DNA of 64,000 nt from Haloferax sp. Atlit-12N (GTDB lineage: Archaea > Halobacteriota > Halobacteria > Halobacteriales > Haloferacaceae), in contig NZ_PSYW01000003.1 in assembly GCF_003383095.1 (NCBI RefSeq), positions 310,001 through 374,000 of the forward strand. The letters are read 5' to 3'. Each line of letters starts with the position of its first letter. Positions within the stretch are counted from its first letter, which is position 1. A program made the translations under genes and the position numbers. The notes under the pieces were generated by a model, which saw only the letters and a program-made list of their open reading frames with translations, was not told the origin of the DNA and did no database searches. This document shows, piece after piece, positions 51,751-63,323 of this stretch.

Positions 51751-52644
51751 TTATCCTCCGTACCGCCCGTAGCCCGACGCGAACCGAAGCTGGATGTACA
51801 TCAGAATCGACACGACGACGAACAGAATCACGGACTGCGCGGACGCCAGTCCGAGGCTGTTGAACTGGAAGGCGTCGCGGTAGAGCTTGAATATCAGGAA
51901 GTTCGTGGCGTCGCTCGGCCCGCCGCTCGTCATCAGGTCCACGAGCGGGAACGTCGAGAAGAACGCGTATATCGTGTTCATGACGACGAGGAACGTCATC
52001 GTCGGCGCAATCATCGGCACATACACCTTGTACAGCATTCTGAACCGACCGACGCCGTCGATGCGCGCGTTCTCCGTCAGTATCTCGGGGATGTTGTTCA
52101 GCGCGGCGACGATGAAGATGATGTTGTAGCCGAGTTGCTTCCAGATGACGACGACCGCGAGGATGGCGAACGCCTGCGGGCCGTCGTTGAACCAGTCCAA
52201 AGTGAGCGGCGTCAGGAGTTCGAGGTAGTGGGTGAAGATGCCGAGATTCGGGTGCAGGATGAAGTTCAGGAGAATCGCGGCGACCGCCGGCGGGAGCGCG
52301 TACGGCCAAATCGCGGCGACGAGGTAGACGGACGACCGGACGTCGACGGAGAATATCAGGTAGCCGATCAACAGCGAGACGCCGAGTGTCCCGAAGACGA
52401 CGACCGCTGCGAACGCGACCGTGATGAAGAAACTGTACTGGTAGACGCCCGACGTGAGCAGGCTGACGAAGTTCCCGAGCCCGGTCCACGTCTGTCGCTG
52501 TCCGAGAAACAGCGTCTCGTAGAGACTGAGACGGAAGGTTTCGAGCGCGGGGTAGTACAGGAACGCGACGAGTACCGCCGCTGTCGGGAGTAACAACAGC
52601 GCCGCCTGAAGCGTCGAATCGTACGGTTTTGTGGCAGTAGACAT
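51751..52644 (-). CDS. ABC transporter permease, UgpA/MalF type
   Basis: This 297-aa protein has six predicted helices and the EAA loop (LTENARIDGVGRFRMLYKVYVPM). The N-terminus MSTATKPYDSTLQAALLLLPTAA fits the family. It is the first permease of the importer, 23 nt after the binding-protein gene. Confidence 0.92.
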   Translation of the reverse strand: MSTATKPYDSTLQAALLLLPTAAVLVAFLYYPALETFRLSLYETLFLGQRQTWTGLGNFVSLLTSGVYQYSFFITVAFAAVVVFGTLGVSLLIGYLIFSVDVRSSVYLVAAIWPYALPPAVAAILLNFILHPNLGIFTHYLELLTPLTLDWFNDGPQAFAILAVVVIWKQLGYNIIFIVAALNNIPEILTENARIDGVGRFRMLYKVYVPMIAPTMTFLVVMNTIYAFFSTFPLVDLMTSGGPSDATNFLIFKLYRDAFQFNSLGLASAQSVILFVVVSILMYIQLRFASGYGRYGG

Positions 52645-52667
52645 GTGACTGACGTGTCGGGGGGTGC

Positions 52668-54158
52668 CTACTGGCTCCCGTCGTAGTTGCCGTTGTACCC
52701 TTCGAGGGCCTCGCCGACCTGCGTGTCCATCCGCGACAGTCCCTCTTCGACGCCGAGTTGGTCGTTGATGATGCTGACCGATATCTCCTCGTTAATCGAC
52801 CTGGTCTTGGGGAACACGCCCATCACCGCGCCGCGCGTCGCGGGGGTGTCCTCGGTGTCCTGTAGCTGGTCGAACGCCGTGCTGAAGTTGGGGTTGTTCT
52901 CGAACCACCCGTCGTCCGTGAGCTGGTCGATGGAGCTCTGTCGGACCGGGAAGTAGCCGCTGTTGCGGTGCCAGCGCGCCTGCTGTTCGGTCTGGGTGAC
53001 GTAGGCGATGAACTCACCCGCGGCCTGCTTCTTCTCGTCGGAGAGGGCGTCGGGCACCCACAGCGACCCCCCGCCGATGACGACGCCGGTGTTCGCGCCG
53101 TCGGGCGTCGGCAGGTAGCCGGAGCCGAGTTCGAAGCCGTTCTCCTTCGCGCCGGACTGCATCGAGACGATGTTGGACGTGGAGTCCCACAGCATCGGCA
53201 CCTTCTGGGTGAGGAACGCCTGTCGCGCTTCGCCCCACGCCTCGATGCCGGGGTTGAGATAGAGGCCGTCTTGGGCCATCCCCTTCCACCAGGAGTAGAC
53301 GCTGCGCCCCGCCTCGGAGTTGAAGAACGTCTGGTCGGGCCGACCGTCGCGGCCGTTCTCCTGGTTCACGAGCACCTGGTCCTGCTTCGCGAACTGCTGT
53401 TCGATCTGCATCCACGTGTGGTTCGGCCAGCTGATTCCGCTCTCCATGTCGGTCTGGTCGACGATGGTCTGTGCGGCCTGCCGGACCTCCGCGAGGCTCC
53501 GCGGCGGGCTTTCGGGGTCGAGGCCGGCCTCCTCGAACGCGCTCTTGTTGTAGAGCATGATGGTGTTCGAGGAGTTGAACGGCATCGAGTTCAGCGTCCC
53601 ATCCATGCGGTAATAGTTCAAGACTGACGGCAGGAAGTCGTCAAAGTCGATTTGGCCTTCTGGCAGAATCTCCTCGACCGGCGTGAACGAGCCGCTGTCG
53701 AGCGCGAGCCGCGTCCCGACCTCGAATATCTGGACGATGCCCGGCGGGTCACCCGCCCGCGACGCCTGCAGCGACTGGTTGAGGTTCTGCCGGTAGCCGC
53801 CGTTGTTGACTGCCTCGATGGTGACGCCGTCGCGTTGCTGTGAGAACTCGGCGGCCATGTCTCCCAGCGTCTGGCCGAGTTCGCCGCCGAAGATGTGCCA
53901 AAACGAGACGGTCACGTCCTGCGCGCCGGACGACCCGGCCGTCGTCCCCGACTGGTCGGTGCTCCCGCTCCCGCCTTCGGTTTGGGTCGGTGAGTTGCTC
54001 CCACCGGAACAGCCCGCGAGTCCCGCGACGCCGACAGCCCCCGCCGTTGCGAGGAATCCGCGTCGACTGGTTGTGCGCCCGATAGCTCGGTTCGTCGTTT
54101 CGGCTCGCTCGCCGACAGGGCCATTTTCAGGCATGTACTGGGACATATCCGAACACAT
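52668..54158 (-). CDS. ABC transporter substrate-binding lipoprotein, UgpB type
   Basis: This 496-aa family 1 binding protein has a Tat motif (TSRRGFLATAG), a lipobox (LAGC) and a Gly/Ser/Thr linker. SFWHIFGGELGQTL and FEVGTRLALDSG-type segments resemble UgpB. The ATG at 54158 is taken, with TAATTATTTG near 54185-54194 as a possible TATA. MSQY at 54146 is an alternative. A glycerophosphodiesterase gene lies just upstream on the same strand, so glycerol-3-phosphate or a glycerophosphodiester is the likely ligand. Confidence 0.86.
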   Translation of the reverse strand: MCSDMSQYMPENGPVGERAETTNRAIGRTTSRRGFLATAGAVGVAGLAGCSGGSNSPTQTEGGSGSTDQSGTTAGSSGAQDVTVSFWHIFGGELGQTLGDMAAEFSQQRDGVTIEAVNNGGYRQNLNQSLQASRAGDPPGIVQIFEVGTRLALDSGSFTPVEEILPEGQIDFDDFLPSVLNYYRMDGTLNSMPFNSSNTIMLYNKSAFEEAGLDPESPPRSLAEVRQAAQTIVDQTDMESGISWPNHTWMQIEQQFAKQDQVLVNQENGRDGRPDQTFFNSEAGRSVYSWWKGMAQDGLYLNPGIEAWGEARQAFLTQKVPMLWDSTSNIVSMQSGAKENGFELGSGYLPTPDGANTGVVIGGGSLWVPDALSDEKKQAAGEFIAYVTQTEQQARWHRNSGYFPVRQSSIDQLTDDGWFENNPNFSTAFDQLQDTEDTPATRGAVMGVFPKTRSINEEISVSIINDQLGVEEGLSRMDTQVGEALEGYNGNYDGSQ

Positions 54159-54277
54159 AATTTAAATTTTACCATTATATCGCAAATAATTAGACATATG
54201 TTGTCCTCTGGTGTGGCTCGTACCGCTCTGATTGGGGTATAAAAAGGCGGCCGACAGCCTCGGGAATCGAGTGGAGT

Positions 54278-54955
54278 TCACGAGTGCGACTCCACGGCGA
54301 CGACGTCCCATCGGTCGACGGTGAGGGCGTCGACGCCGAGCGACTGGAGGGTCGTCGCGGTCACTTCGTCGTCGACGGTCCACGCGTCGACGAGCAGGCC
54401 GGCGTCGTGCGCGGGCTCCACGAGGTCCGTGGAGGTGCACAGGCCGTGTTCGACGTGGACGAAATCACAGCCCCGTTCTGTCGCCCACGCCAACTCCGCG
54501 GAAACGTCGTCGCGGAACGAGTAGCCGACCTCGGCCGACGTCGGCGTCTCCAGCGCGATACTGACCGCCTCGCGCGACGGCGACGAGAGGACGACCCGTT
54601 CGTCGAGCGCCTCGACGGCCGCTAAGGCGTCTTCGACGAGCTCCGGGTCGCGGGTATCGAGGTTCATGCCGGTGCCCGCGGGCCACGCCTTGACCACGTG
54701 GTCGAACCGCGGAATCGTCGCCTCCGAGCCGTCGACTCGAAGCGTCGTGAGGTCGTCGACGGCGGTTTCGGCGAGTCGACCCGAGGCCGTCGTCAGCCGA
54801 GACAGGTCGTCGTCGTGAAACGCCACCAGTTCCCCGGTGCCACAGCGCATCACGTCCACCTCGACGAGGTCGACATGGGGCGCGGACTGCTCGATTGCCG
54901 AAATCGTGTTCTCTGGATACTGGCCCGCACAGCCTCGATGCCCGATAGTGAGCAT
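54278..54955 (-). CDS. ugpQ: Glycerophosphodiester phosphodiesterase
   Basis: This 225-aa GDPD-family enzyme has GHRGCAGQYPENT at the N-terminus and EVDVMRCGTGELVAFHDDDLSR carrying the metal and acid-base residues. It should release glycerol-3-phosphate from glycerophosphodiesters. The ATG at 54955 (MLTIGHRG) is supported by minus-strand GATAAGT 27 nt upstream. Linkage to a UgpB-type importer supports a phosphodiester uptake unit. It could equally process archaeal lipid headgroup products. Confidence 0.86.
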   Translation of the reverse strand: MLTIGHRGCAGQYPENTISAIEQSAPHVDLVEVDVMRCGTGELVAFHDDDLSRLTTASGRLAETAVDDLTTLRVDGSEATIPRFDHVVKAWPAGTGMNLDTRDPELVEDALAAVEALDERVVLSSPSREAVSIALETPTSAEVGYSFRDDVSAELAWATERGCDFVHVEHGLCTSTDLVEPAHDAGLLVDAWTVDDEVTATTLQSLGVDALTVDRWDVVAVESHS

Positions 54956-55069
54956 ACGATACGTCACTGGCAACGACTTATCAACCGTACTATGATAGCA
55001 ACGTACTGAACAGATTACTATTGAGACAACATAGCAGTCACAATATACGAGCCACGGCCAATCCGGTGT

Positions 55070-55834
55070 ATGGTTGACGACCGTTACCTGTGGACCGCGA
55101 CTCGGGCGGCCGAGGTCGCCGGCGACGAGTTACGGGCCCGCTTCGAGTCGAGGTCTCGCGGGCGGTCCCGCGACCGCCCGGCGGACGAGGCCGCCGAAGA
55201 GCGCATCATCGACGTGATAGCCGCCGCGTTCCCGGACGACAACGTCGTCTCCGAGGAGGGTTCTCCGGAGTTCCGCCCGAAGCCGCGCTGGGTCGTCGAC
55301 CCCCTCGACGGCACGGTCAACTTCCACAACGGCGTGCCGCATTTCTCCGTCTCTATCATGTACGAGGGGGCGACGCGGCCCGACGTCGGCGTCGTCAACT
55401 ACGTCCCGGCGGACCAGTTGTACGTCGCAATCGAGGGTGAAGGCGCGTTCGTCAACGGCCGGGAACTCTCGGTCTCGAACGCCGCGGAGCTGTCGGACGC
55501 GCTCGTCGTGACCGGGTTCGACTCGCTGGCCCGAGCGAACGGCGACGGCGCGTACCTCGAAGCGCTCTGCGCATCGACGCGAGGCGTTCGCCGGATGGGG
55601 TCGGCCGCCGCGGAGTTGGCGCTCGTCGCCGCCGGCCGGTTCGACGTGTATTTCGAGCAGAACCTCGATATGTGGGACACGAGGACCGGCCCGCTCCTCG
55701 TCCGCGAGGCCGGCGGGGAAGTGACGCACGTCGAAGCGATAGACGACGTGACCGGCGACACCGTCGTCGCGTCCAATCAGGCGCTCCACCGGCAGGTCAT
55801 CTCGCTCATGTCTCGGCACAGCGCCCTCGGATGA
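55070..55834 (+). CDS. Inositol monophosphatase / fructose-1,6-bisphosphatase family protein
   Basis: This 254-aa Mg-dependent phosphatase has E62/E63 (SEEGSPE), the DPLDGTVNFHNG loop with D77, D80 and T82, and the C-terminal MWDTRTGPLLVREAGGEVT motif. It may dephosphorylate inositol-1-phosphate, fructose-1,6-bisphosphate or another sugar phosphate. AATATA at 55042-55047 gives leaderless spacing. It is divergent from the phosphodiesterase gene. Confidence 0.9.
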   Translation: MVDDRYLWTATRAAEVAGDELRARFESRSRGRSRDRPADEAAEERIIDVIAAAFPDDNVVSEEGSPEFRPKPRWVVDPLDGTVNFHNGVPHFSVSIMYEGATRPDVGVVNYVPADQLYVAIEGEGAFVNGRELSVSNAAELSDALVVTGFDSLARANGDGAYLEALCASTRGVRRMGSAAAELALVAAGRFDVYFEQNLDMWDTRTGPLLVREAGGEVTHVEAIDDVTGDTVVASNQALHRQVISLMSRHSALG

Positions 55835-55889
55835 GCGGCATGTCTCGGGTGGTTCAGCGGTTCGACGGCTCGGCGGTTCACCCGCCCCC

Positions 55890-56948
55890 TCAGCCGTCTC
55901 TCGCTTCTCGGCGCTTGACGGCGTCCACGTCGAAGTCGTTGACCGCGCGGTTCGGTTCGAGGCCCGCCCGCTCGACCACTTCGATGTCGGCCGCCGGCGA
56001 CTGCCCGTCGGTCGTCAGGTAGTCGCCGGTGAGGACGCCGTCCGCGCCGGCTTCGAACGGCAGGTGTTGCTCGTCGGGCGCGAGGTTCGCCTCCCGGCCA
56101 CCGGTCAGTCGGACGCGCGCGTCGGGGTGGAGCAGTCGGTAGACGGCGACGGTCTTGACGAGTTCCGTCGTCGTGATGTCCGCGTGGTCGGCGTCGCCGA
56201 GCGGCGTCCCGGGAACGGGGTTGAGCACGTTCACCGGGAGCGACTCGACGCCGACTTTCTGGAGTTCGATGGCGGCGTCGACGCGGTCCGCCGGCGTCTC
56301 ACCCATCCCGAGGATGACGCCGGCACAGAGGTCCATCCCCGCGTCTTTGGCCCGCCGGAGCGTCACGAGTCGGTCCTCGAAGTCGTGGGTTCCGACCACC
56401 TCGTCGAAGTACCGCGGCGAGGTCTCGATGTTGTGGTTGTAGTGGTTCACGCCCTCGTCGGCGAGGATTCGCGCTTCCTCCTCGGTGAGCAGACCGAGCG
56501 AGGCGTCGATTTCGACGCTCGTCTCGTCGCGGACGAGTCGAATCGCCGCCAGCACCTCTGCCCACTCGTTGGGCCGGCGCTCCTTCGAGACGCCCTTCTC
56601 GGCGACGACGATGCCGAACCGCTGTGCGCCGTCGCGCTCGGCGCGTCGCGCGGCGTCCAACACCGCCTCCGGTCCGAGAAAGCCGTGCGTCTCGATACCG
56701 GTGTCGAAGTGCGCCGACTGCGCGCAGAACCCGCAGTCCTCGGCGCAGTCGCCGGCCTTGGCGTTGACGATGGAACAGGCGTCCACGGTCCCGTCGGAGC
56801 GGACCGAGCGGACGTAATCAGCCCCCGCCGCGAGCGCCTCGACCGGTTGGGCGATGAGCGCCACGCCGTCGGTTCGGTCGAGTTCCTCGCCGCCGAGCAC
56901 TCGCCGCACCGCGTCGTCGACAGTTGGGTTTCCAGTCTCGTAAACCAT
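55890..56948 (-). CDS. bioB: Biotin synthase
   Basis: This 352-aa radical-SAM enzyme inserts sulfur into dethiobiotin. It has the iron-sulfur motif C68-x3-C72-x2-C75 (DCAEDCGFC), then NHNIETSPRYF and the RLTGGREANL segment with the arginine that binds the auxiliary cluster. No other biotin genes adjoin. A minus-strand TTTTTGAAC about 27 nt before the ATG suggests its own promoter. Confidence 0.93.
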   Translation of the reverse strand: MVYETGNPTVDDAVRRVLGGEELDRTDGVALIAQPVEALAAGADYVRSVRSDGTVDACSIVNAKAGDCAEDCGFCAQSAHFDTGIETHGFLGPEAVLDAARRAERDGAQRFGIVVAEKGVSKERRPNEWAEVLAAIRLVRDETSVEIDASLGLLTEEEARILADEGVNHYNHNIETSPRYFDEVVGTHDFEDRLVTLRRAKDAGMDLCAGVILGMGETPADRVDAAIELQKVGVESLPVNVLNPVPGTPLGDADHADITTTELVKTVAVYRLLHPDARVRLTGGREANLAPDEQHLPFEAGADGVLTGDYLTTDGQSPAADIEVVERAGLEPNRAVNDFDVDAVKRREARDG

Positions 56949-57089
56949 ACTTCACATCTCAGTTGACGAGTTCAAAAACCCGTTGCCTCGTCGACATTCT
57001 CACCCTGGCCACCGACTCCCCGACAGGGTGCCTGCCCTGCTGGCATCACAACACTATTCGAGCTACTGACGAAACTCGTAGCCAGTTCT

Positions 57090-59222
57090 ATGGCTCTCTC
57101 GGACCCCGATGTCTCCGACTTGGTCGACTCGCTCTCTCTCGACGAGAAGTGCTCGCTCGTGCGCGGGGCGGCCGACCCCGAGGGGACGGCGACCGGCTAC
57201 GTGCCCGGCGTCCCCCGACTCGACATCCCCGAACTTCGCCTCGCCGACGGGCCGCTCGGGATTCGTATCCCCGGCCGCTCGTCGACCGCCTTTCCGGCTT
57301 CCATCGCCGTGGCGGCGACGTTCGACCCCGAACTCGCACGGCGACAGGGCGTCGCGATGGCCCGCGAGGCCAAAGCCAGCGGTCAGCACGCGGTCCTCGG
57401 CCCCGGGCTGAACCTCATTCGCGTCCCCAACTGCGGGCGTAACTTCGAGTACTACGCCGAGGACCCCGTCGTGACGGCCGACTTCGCCGCCGCGGTCGTG
57501 GAGGGAATCCAGTCCGAGGATGTCCTCGCCACGCCGAAGCACTACGTCGCCAACAACCAGGAGACGAAGCGACTCGTCGTCAGCGCCGAAGTCGGCGAGC
57601 GGGCGCTCCGAGAGCTCTACCTCCCCGGATTCGAGGCGGCCGTCGAGGCGGGCGCGGGGTCGGTCATGACCGCGTACAACCGCGTCAACGGAACCCACAT
57701 GAGCGACCACCGACGACTCGTCACCGAGGTACTGAAAGACGAGTGGGGCTTCGACGGCTACGTCGTCTCCGACTGGTTCGGCACCGCGAGCGCCGTCGGT
57801 GCGGCCACCGCCGGCCTCGACCTCGAAATGCCGGGTATCTCGCTCGAAGCGCTCCACGAGGCGTTCGGGATCGACCCCGACGCCGAGATGCTTGAGGAGG
57901 GCGACGACGAGAGCATCCCGGCCGGCGAGACCACGACGCCCAGGTTCGCGACCGAGCTGAAATCCGCGGTCGAGTCAGGCGCGGTCCCGGCCGACCGCCT
58001 CGACGACATGGTCGCGCGAATCCTCGGGCAGATGGCTCGAATCGGCCTCCTCGACGGCGACTGGGGCGACGGCGGCGCGCTCGACACGCCCGACCACCGC
58101 GACCTCGCCGAGACGCTCGCCGCCCGCGGGACCGTCCTCCTGAAGAACGACGACGGGGCGCTCCCGCTCTCTGACGACGCCGACGTTGCGCTCGTCGGCC
58201 CCGGCGTCGCGGAGGCGATGCTCGGCGGCGGCGGCTCCTCCGAAGTCAACCCCGCCCGCGAGGTTTCGGCGCTCGAAGGAATCCGCGCCCGAACCGACGG
58301 CTCGGTCGCGTTCGAACCCGGCGTCGAACGCGTCGTCACGCCCTCGTTCTTCGACGATGGACCCGCGGACGGCGGCGACCACGCCGACGACTTCCCCGGC
58401 GGGAAGACGCCCGACATCGACGCGGCGGCCGACTGCGCCCGCGAGGCCGACGTCGCGGTCGTCGTCGTCAGGGACGCGACCACGGAGGGCGCGGACCGCG
58501 AGACGCTCCGACTCCCCGGCGGACAGGACGAACTCGTCGAGGCCGTCGCCGATGCCGCCGACCGAACCGTCGTCGTCGTCCAGTCCGGCGGCCCGGTCGA
58601 ACTGCCGTGGCGCGACTCGGTCGACGCCGTCGTCGAGTCGTGGTACCCCGGACAGGCCGACGGCGACGCGCTCGCGTCGGTCCTCTACGGCGACGTCGAC
58701 CCCTCGGGTCGCCTCCCAGTCACGTTCGCACCCGAGGACTCGTACCCCACGGCCGCCGAGGAACGATTCCCGGGCGTCGACGACGAGGCGCAGTACGACG
58801 AGGGCGTCTTCGTCGGCTACCGGCACTTCGACGCCGCCGACGCGGACGCCGAGCCGACCTACCCCTTCGGACACGGCCTCTCGTATGCGACCTTCGAGTA
58901 CGGCGACGCGGAGGTGCGCGGCGACGACGCGGTCGCAGTCGCGGTGACGAACGCGTCCGACCGCGACGGGAGAGAAGTCGTGCAGGCGTACGTCCGCCCG
59001 CCGGCCGTCGCGGGCGTCGAGCGCCCGACGCGAGAACTCGCCGGCTACGCGGCCGTCGAAGTCGCCGCCGGCGAGACCGAGACGGTCGAACTCTCGCTGT
59101 CCGAGCACGCGTTCCGCAGATACGACGAGTCCGACGGGTGGACCGTCGACGCCGGTGAGTACGTCGTGGAGGTCGGCCGTTCGTCCCGCGACGTTCGGGC
59201 CGAGACGACGGTGTCGCGGTAG
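57090..59222 (+). CDS. GH3 family beta-glycosidase
   Basis: This 710-aa protein has the GH3 N-domain with GPGLNLIRVPNCGRNFEYY, K150-H151 (ATPKHYVANNQE) and the nucleophile D228 in GFDGYVVSDWF. A second alpha/beta domain follows (GTVLLKNDDGALPL), then a C-terminal FN3-like domain (REVVQAYVRPP). No signal peptide is seen, so it is likely cytoplasmic. It hydrolyses beta-glucosides or beta-xylosides of imported oligosaccharides. Acidic inserts (for example near residue 270 and near 420-440) fit salt adaptation. Confidence 0.9.
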   Translation: MALSDPDVSDLVDSLSLDEKCSLVRGAADPEGTATGYVPGVPRLDIPELRLADGPLGIRIPGRSSTAFPASIAVAATFDPELARRQGVAMAREAKASGQHAVLGPGLNLIRVPNCGRNFEYYAEDPVVTADFAAAVVEGIQSEDVLATPKHYVANNQETKRLVVSAEVGERALRELYLPGFEAAVEAGAGSVMTAYNRVNGTHMSDHRRLVTEVLKDEWGFDGYVVSDWFGTASAVGAATAGLDLEMPGISLEALHEAFGIDPDAEMLEEGDDESIPAGETTTPRFATELKSAVESGAVPADRLDDMVARILGQMARIGLLDGDWGDGGALDTPDHRDLAETLAARGTVLLKNDDGALPLSDDADVALVGPGVAEAMLGGGGSSEVNPAREVSALEGIRARTDGSVAFEPGVERVVTPSFFDDGPADGGDHADDFPGGKTPDIDAAADCAREADVAVVVVRDATTEGADRETLRLPGGQDELVEAVADAADRTVVVVQSGGPVELPWRDSVDAVVESWYPGQADGDALASVLYGDVDPSGRLPVTFAPEDSYPTAAEERFPGVDDEAQYDEGVFVGYRHFDAADADAEPTYPFGHGLSYATFEYGDAEVRGDDAVAVAVTNASDRDGREVVQAYVRPPAVAGVERPTRELAGYAAVEVAAGETETVELSLSEHAFRRYDESDGWTVDAGEYVVEVGRSSRDVRAETTVSR

Positions 59223-59235
59223 CCAGTCGAACGAG

Positions 59236-59586
59236 CTATTCGGAGCGCTCCAACTGTTCGCGCCGCCGTTCGAACTCGTCGTCCGAGAGTTCGCCCCGCG
59301 CGTAGCGGGTTCGGAGGACCGACAGCGGCCGTTCGTCGGGTTCGCTCTCCCGCCGCTTCCCGAGGGCAAAGACGAGGTACAGCGGAACCGCGAGCAGTAG
59401 CCCCATCCAGAGGAGTCCCCAGAGGCCCATCCCGCCGCCGAAGAGCCCCCAGCCACCGCCCATCATGCCGCCGCCGTATCCGCCGCCCATGGCGGCGGCC
59501 GTACCGGTCGCCGCGACCAGTAGCGGGACCGCGAGCATCGCGAGGCGGCGAGCAGTACGTCCGAGGTGCATGTCACGTCGTGTCAT
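59236..59586 (-). CDS. SHOCT-domain membrane protein with Gly/Met-rich segment
   Basis: This 116-aa protein has an N-terminal signal-like helix, a Gly/Met-rich stretch (GGGYGGGMMGGGWG), one membrane helix (GLLWMGLLLAVPLYLVFAL) and a C-terminal SHOCT motif (LRTRYARGELSDDEFERRREQL). The methionines suggest copper contact, in keeping with the downstream CopB gene. An ATG five codons in (59571) is an alternative start. Confidence 0.72.
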   Translation of the reverse strand: MTRRDMHLGRTARRLAMLAVPLLVAATGTAAAMGGGYGGGMMGGGWGLFGGGMGLWGLLWMGLLLAVPLYLVFALGKRRESEPDERPLSVLRTRYARGELSDDEFERRREQLERSE

Positions 59587-59642
59587 ATTTCGAATTAGTG
59601 AGTTTCGGTGTTCTGTCGAGGCGATTCAGTCGGTCAGAGCCG

Positions 59643-59960
59643 TCAGCAGTGGCCCTGACCGTACATGCCGCCGCCCTGTCCGTACCTTCCGTGGTCGTGG
59701 TTGCCGTCAGCCATGTCTCGGGCCATCTCGTCGATGGTCACGCCCATGTGCGACTCCATCCATTCGACGCTCCCCGGTCCCATGTGTTCGGTCATCTGCG
59801 ACTCCATCCACGCCGCCCACTCGGCGGCGGTTCCACTAGTCGGGGCCGCGTCGTCGACAGCCGTTTCGTCACCGTGTGCGCTGACAGCGGGCGCGGCGAC
59901 CGCGAGTCCGACGATTGCGAGCGCCGCGAGCAGCCAGCGGCCGAGTTTGACGTTGGTCAT
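59643..59960 (-). CDS. Secreted Met/His-rich protein, probable copper binding
   Basis: This 105-aa protein has a signal sequence (WLLAALAIVGLAVAAPAVSAHG) and a mature part with many Met and His residues (WMESQMTEHMG, WMESHMGVTIDEMARDMADG, NHDHGRYGQGGGMYGQGHC) ending in a single Cys. This composition is typical of extracytoplasmic copper-handling proteins. It lies in the copper group ahead of the SHOCT gene. The exact role is unknown. Confidence 0.7.
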   Translation of the reverse strand: MTNVKLGRWLLAALAIVGLAVAAPAVSAHGDETAVDDAAPTSGTAAEWAAWMESQMTEHMGPGSVEWMESHMGVTIDEMARDMADGNHDHGRYGQGGGMYGQGHC

Positions 59961-60178
59961 TGTGTTTCTCCTCGGTTGGTCGTAGGGCCGCTCCGGAGTT
60001 ATCGGGATGGGTGTGAACCCTGCGCTGAGAACGTCCGAGAACGTTTATACAGAGTTCTAATCGTTTTTCAGAAACGAGACCGTTCATCCGCGCCGAATTC
60101 GTCGGTGTCGGGTCTTCCCACGCACTTTCACGCACCGGTTCGGGCAACCCGCGGGCGAGAAGACGCCGCGGCAGTCGG

Positions 60179-60778
60179 CTACGGCGCTTGGTTCTGCTGT
60201 AACTCGTCGCTCGGATAGATTCGATACGTTCGCCCCTGGCGCTCGCGGTACAGCAACCCGCGTTTTTCCAGGGAACTCACCGTCTGGCTCACCTTGCTCT
60301 TCGAGAAGTCAGAGCGGTCTCGGAGTTCTATCTGCGTGATGCCCGGAGAGGTGAGAACCGGTTCGAGCACCCGGCGCTCGTCCTCCGGCAGGAGGTCCAG
60401 CACGCGAGTCCGCGGGTGCGACCCCGAGGTACTCGTCTCCTCCGATTCCTCGGCTTCCACCGGCGGTTCGGACCGCTCTCGGTCGGTCGGATTTGCTGTC
60501 CGGTCCTGAACGCGCTCGCTCGCGTCCGCACCGTCGAGCGCGTCTCGAACCGCGAGATACCCGCCGCCGATGACGGTCGCGGCGAGGACCGTCCCGAGGA
60601 CGTACCACAGCGGGTTCGTTCCGTGGACGGCCCCCATCGACGTTCCCATGTCCATCATCGACCCCATCTGCTCGAACGCCTGCTGTCGCTGGTACGCCTG
60701 CCAACTGAGCGCTCCGCCGATGAGAACGGTGCCAGCGACGAGCGCGCCGACGACCGCGTCTGCTCGTCGCCGATTCAT
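60179..60778 (-). CDS. Membrane-anchored winged-helix regulator
   Basis: This 199-aa protein has two N-terminal helices (VVGALVAGTVLIGGALSWQAY and LWYVLGTVLAATVIGGGYLAV). They flank an external loop rich in Met (MGSMMDMGTSMG) with His. Then come an acidic linker and a C-terminal winged helix (SPGITQIELRDRSDFSKSKVSQTVSSLEKRGLLYRERQGRTYRIYP). A Met-rich outer loop tied to a DNA-binding domain suggests a one-component copper sensor for the adjacent genes. A GTG three codons upstream is an alternative start. Confidence 0.76.
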   Translation of the reverse strand: MNRRRADAVVGALVAGTVLIGGALSWQAYQRQQAFEQMGSMMDMGTSMGAVHGTNPLWYVLGTVLAATVIGGGYLAVRDALDGADASERVQDRTANPTDRERSEPPVEAEESEETSTSGSHPRTRVLDLLPEDERRVLEPVLTSPGITQIELRDRSDFSKSKVSQTVSSLEKRGLLYRERQGRTYRIYPSDELQQNQAP

Positions 60779-61094
60779 CCGTCCCACCTCGGTTTACCGT
60801 GGTGCTCGTTCATGCACGGTGATTGGAGCGACACCGGTGTACCAGTTGTGATTGCTGCGTCCACACCCGCGTGCGCCCGGTAGGGTTCGGGATGACCGGC
60901 GATGTTTTCGATTCCAAGATATCGACCGTCTCAGAGCCGATGTTTCGAAGGGAAAATCCGCATAAGGCCGGGGAGCGTACGTTTCCGTGTACGTCGGCGG
61001 CTCCCTTGCCGCTCTCCCCCGAATCCCCTTCGCCTGACCGCGCCGCGCTGTTTCAGGCGGACAAGATACGGAAAACGGCCCCACCCTCCAATCC
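60779..61094 (+). other. Divergent region between regulator and copper ATPase genes
   Basis: About 316 nt with no credible gene. It should hold the promoters of both the membrane regulator and the CopB gene. No clear palindrome was found by eye. Confidence 0.4.
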
Positions 61095-63128
<2,034 letters not shown>

Positions 63129-63309
63129 CGCTGGCGACCGTCTGCAATACGGCTTCCGGTCGGCGGCTCGAACACACCCTCTCATTCCGCGCGTTTTCGC
63201 ACGTAGGGTACACGTTCATTAGTCGCCACCGCGAGTCTCGATTAATATGTTCTCACATGACAATACCTCGCGGACCGCCGCACCCTGGTCGTCGGCGCTC
63301 GTTTTCCTC

Positions 63310-63315
63310 GGAGGT
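63310..63315 (+). promoter_or_regulatory. Shine-Dalgarno GGAGGT before the tail-tube gene
   Basis: GGAGGT lies 8 nt before the ATG at 63324. This contrasts with the leaderless genes elsewhere in the window and fixes the start. A TATA-like TTAATAT at 63243-63249 would give a leader of about 50 nt. Confidence 0.6.
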
Positions 63316-63323
63316 CGCTGACG

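Noticed and set aside
57024-57039. CAGGG/CCCTG inverted repeat upstream of the GH3 gene
   Set aside because: Five-bp GC-rich arms are expected by chance in this genome, and no second copy was seen.
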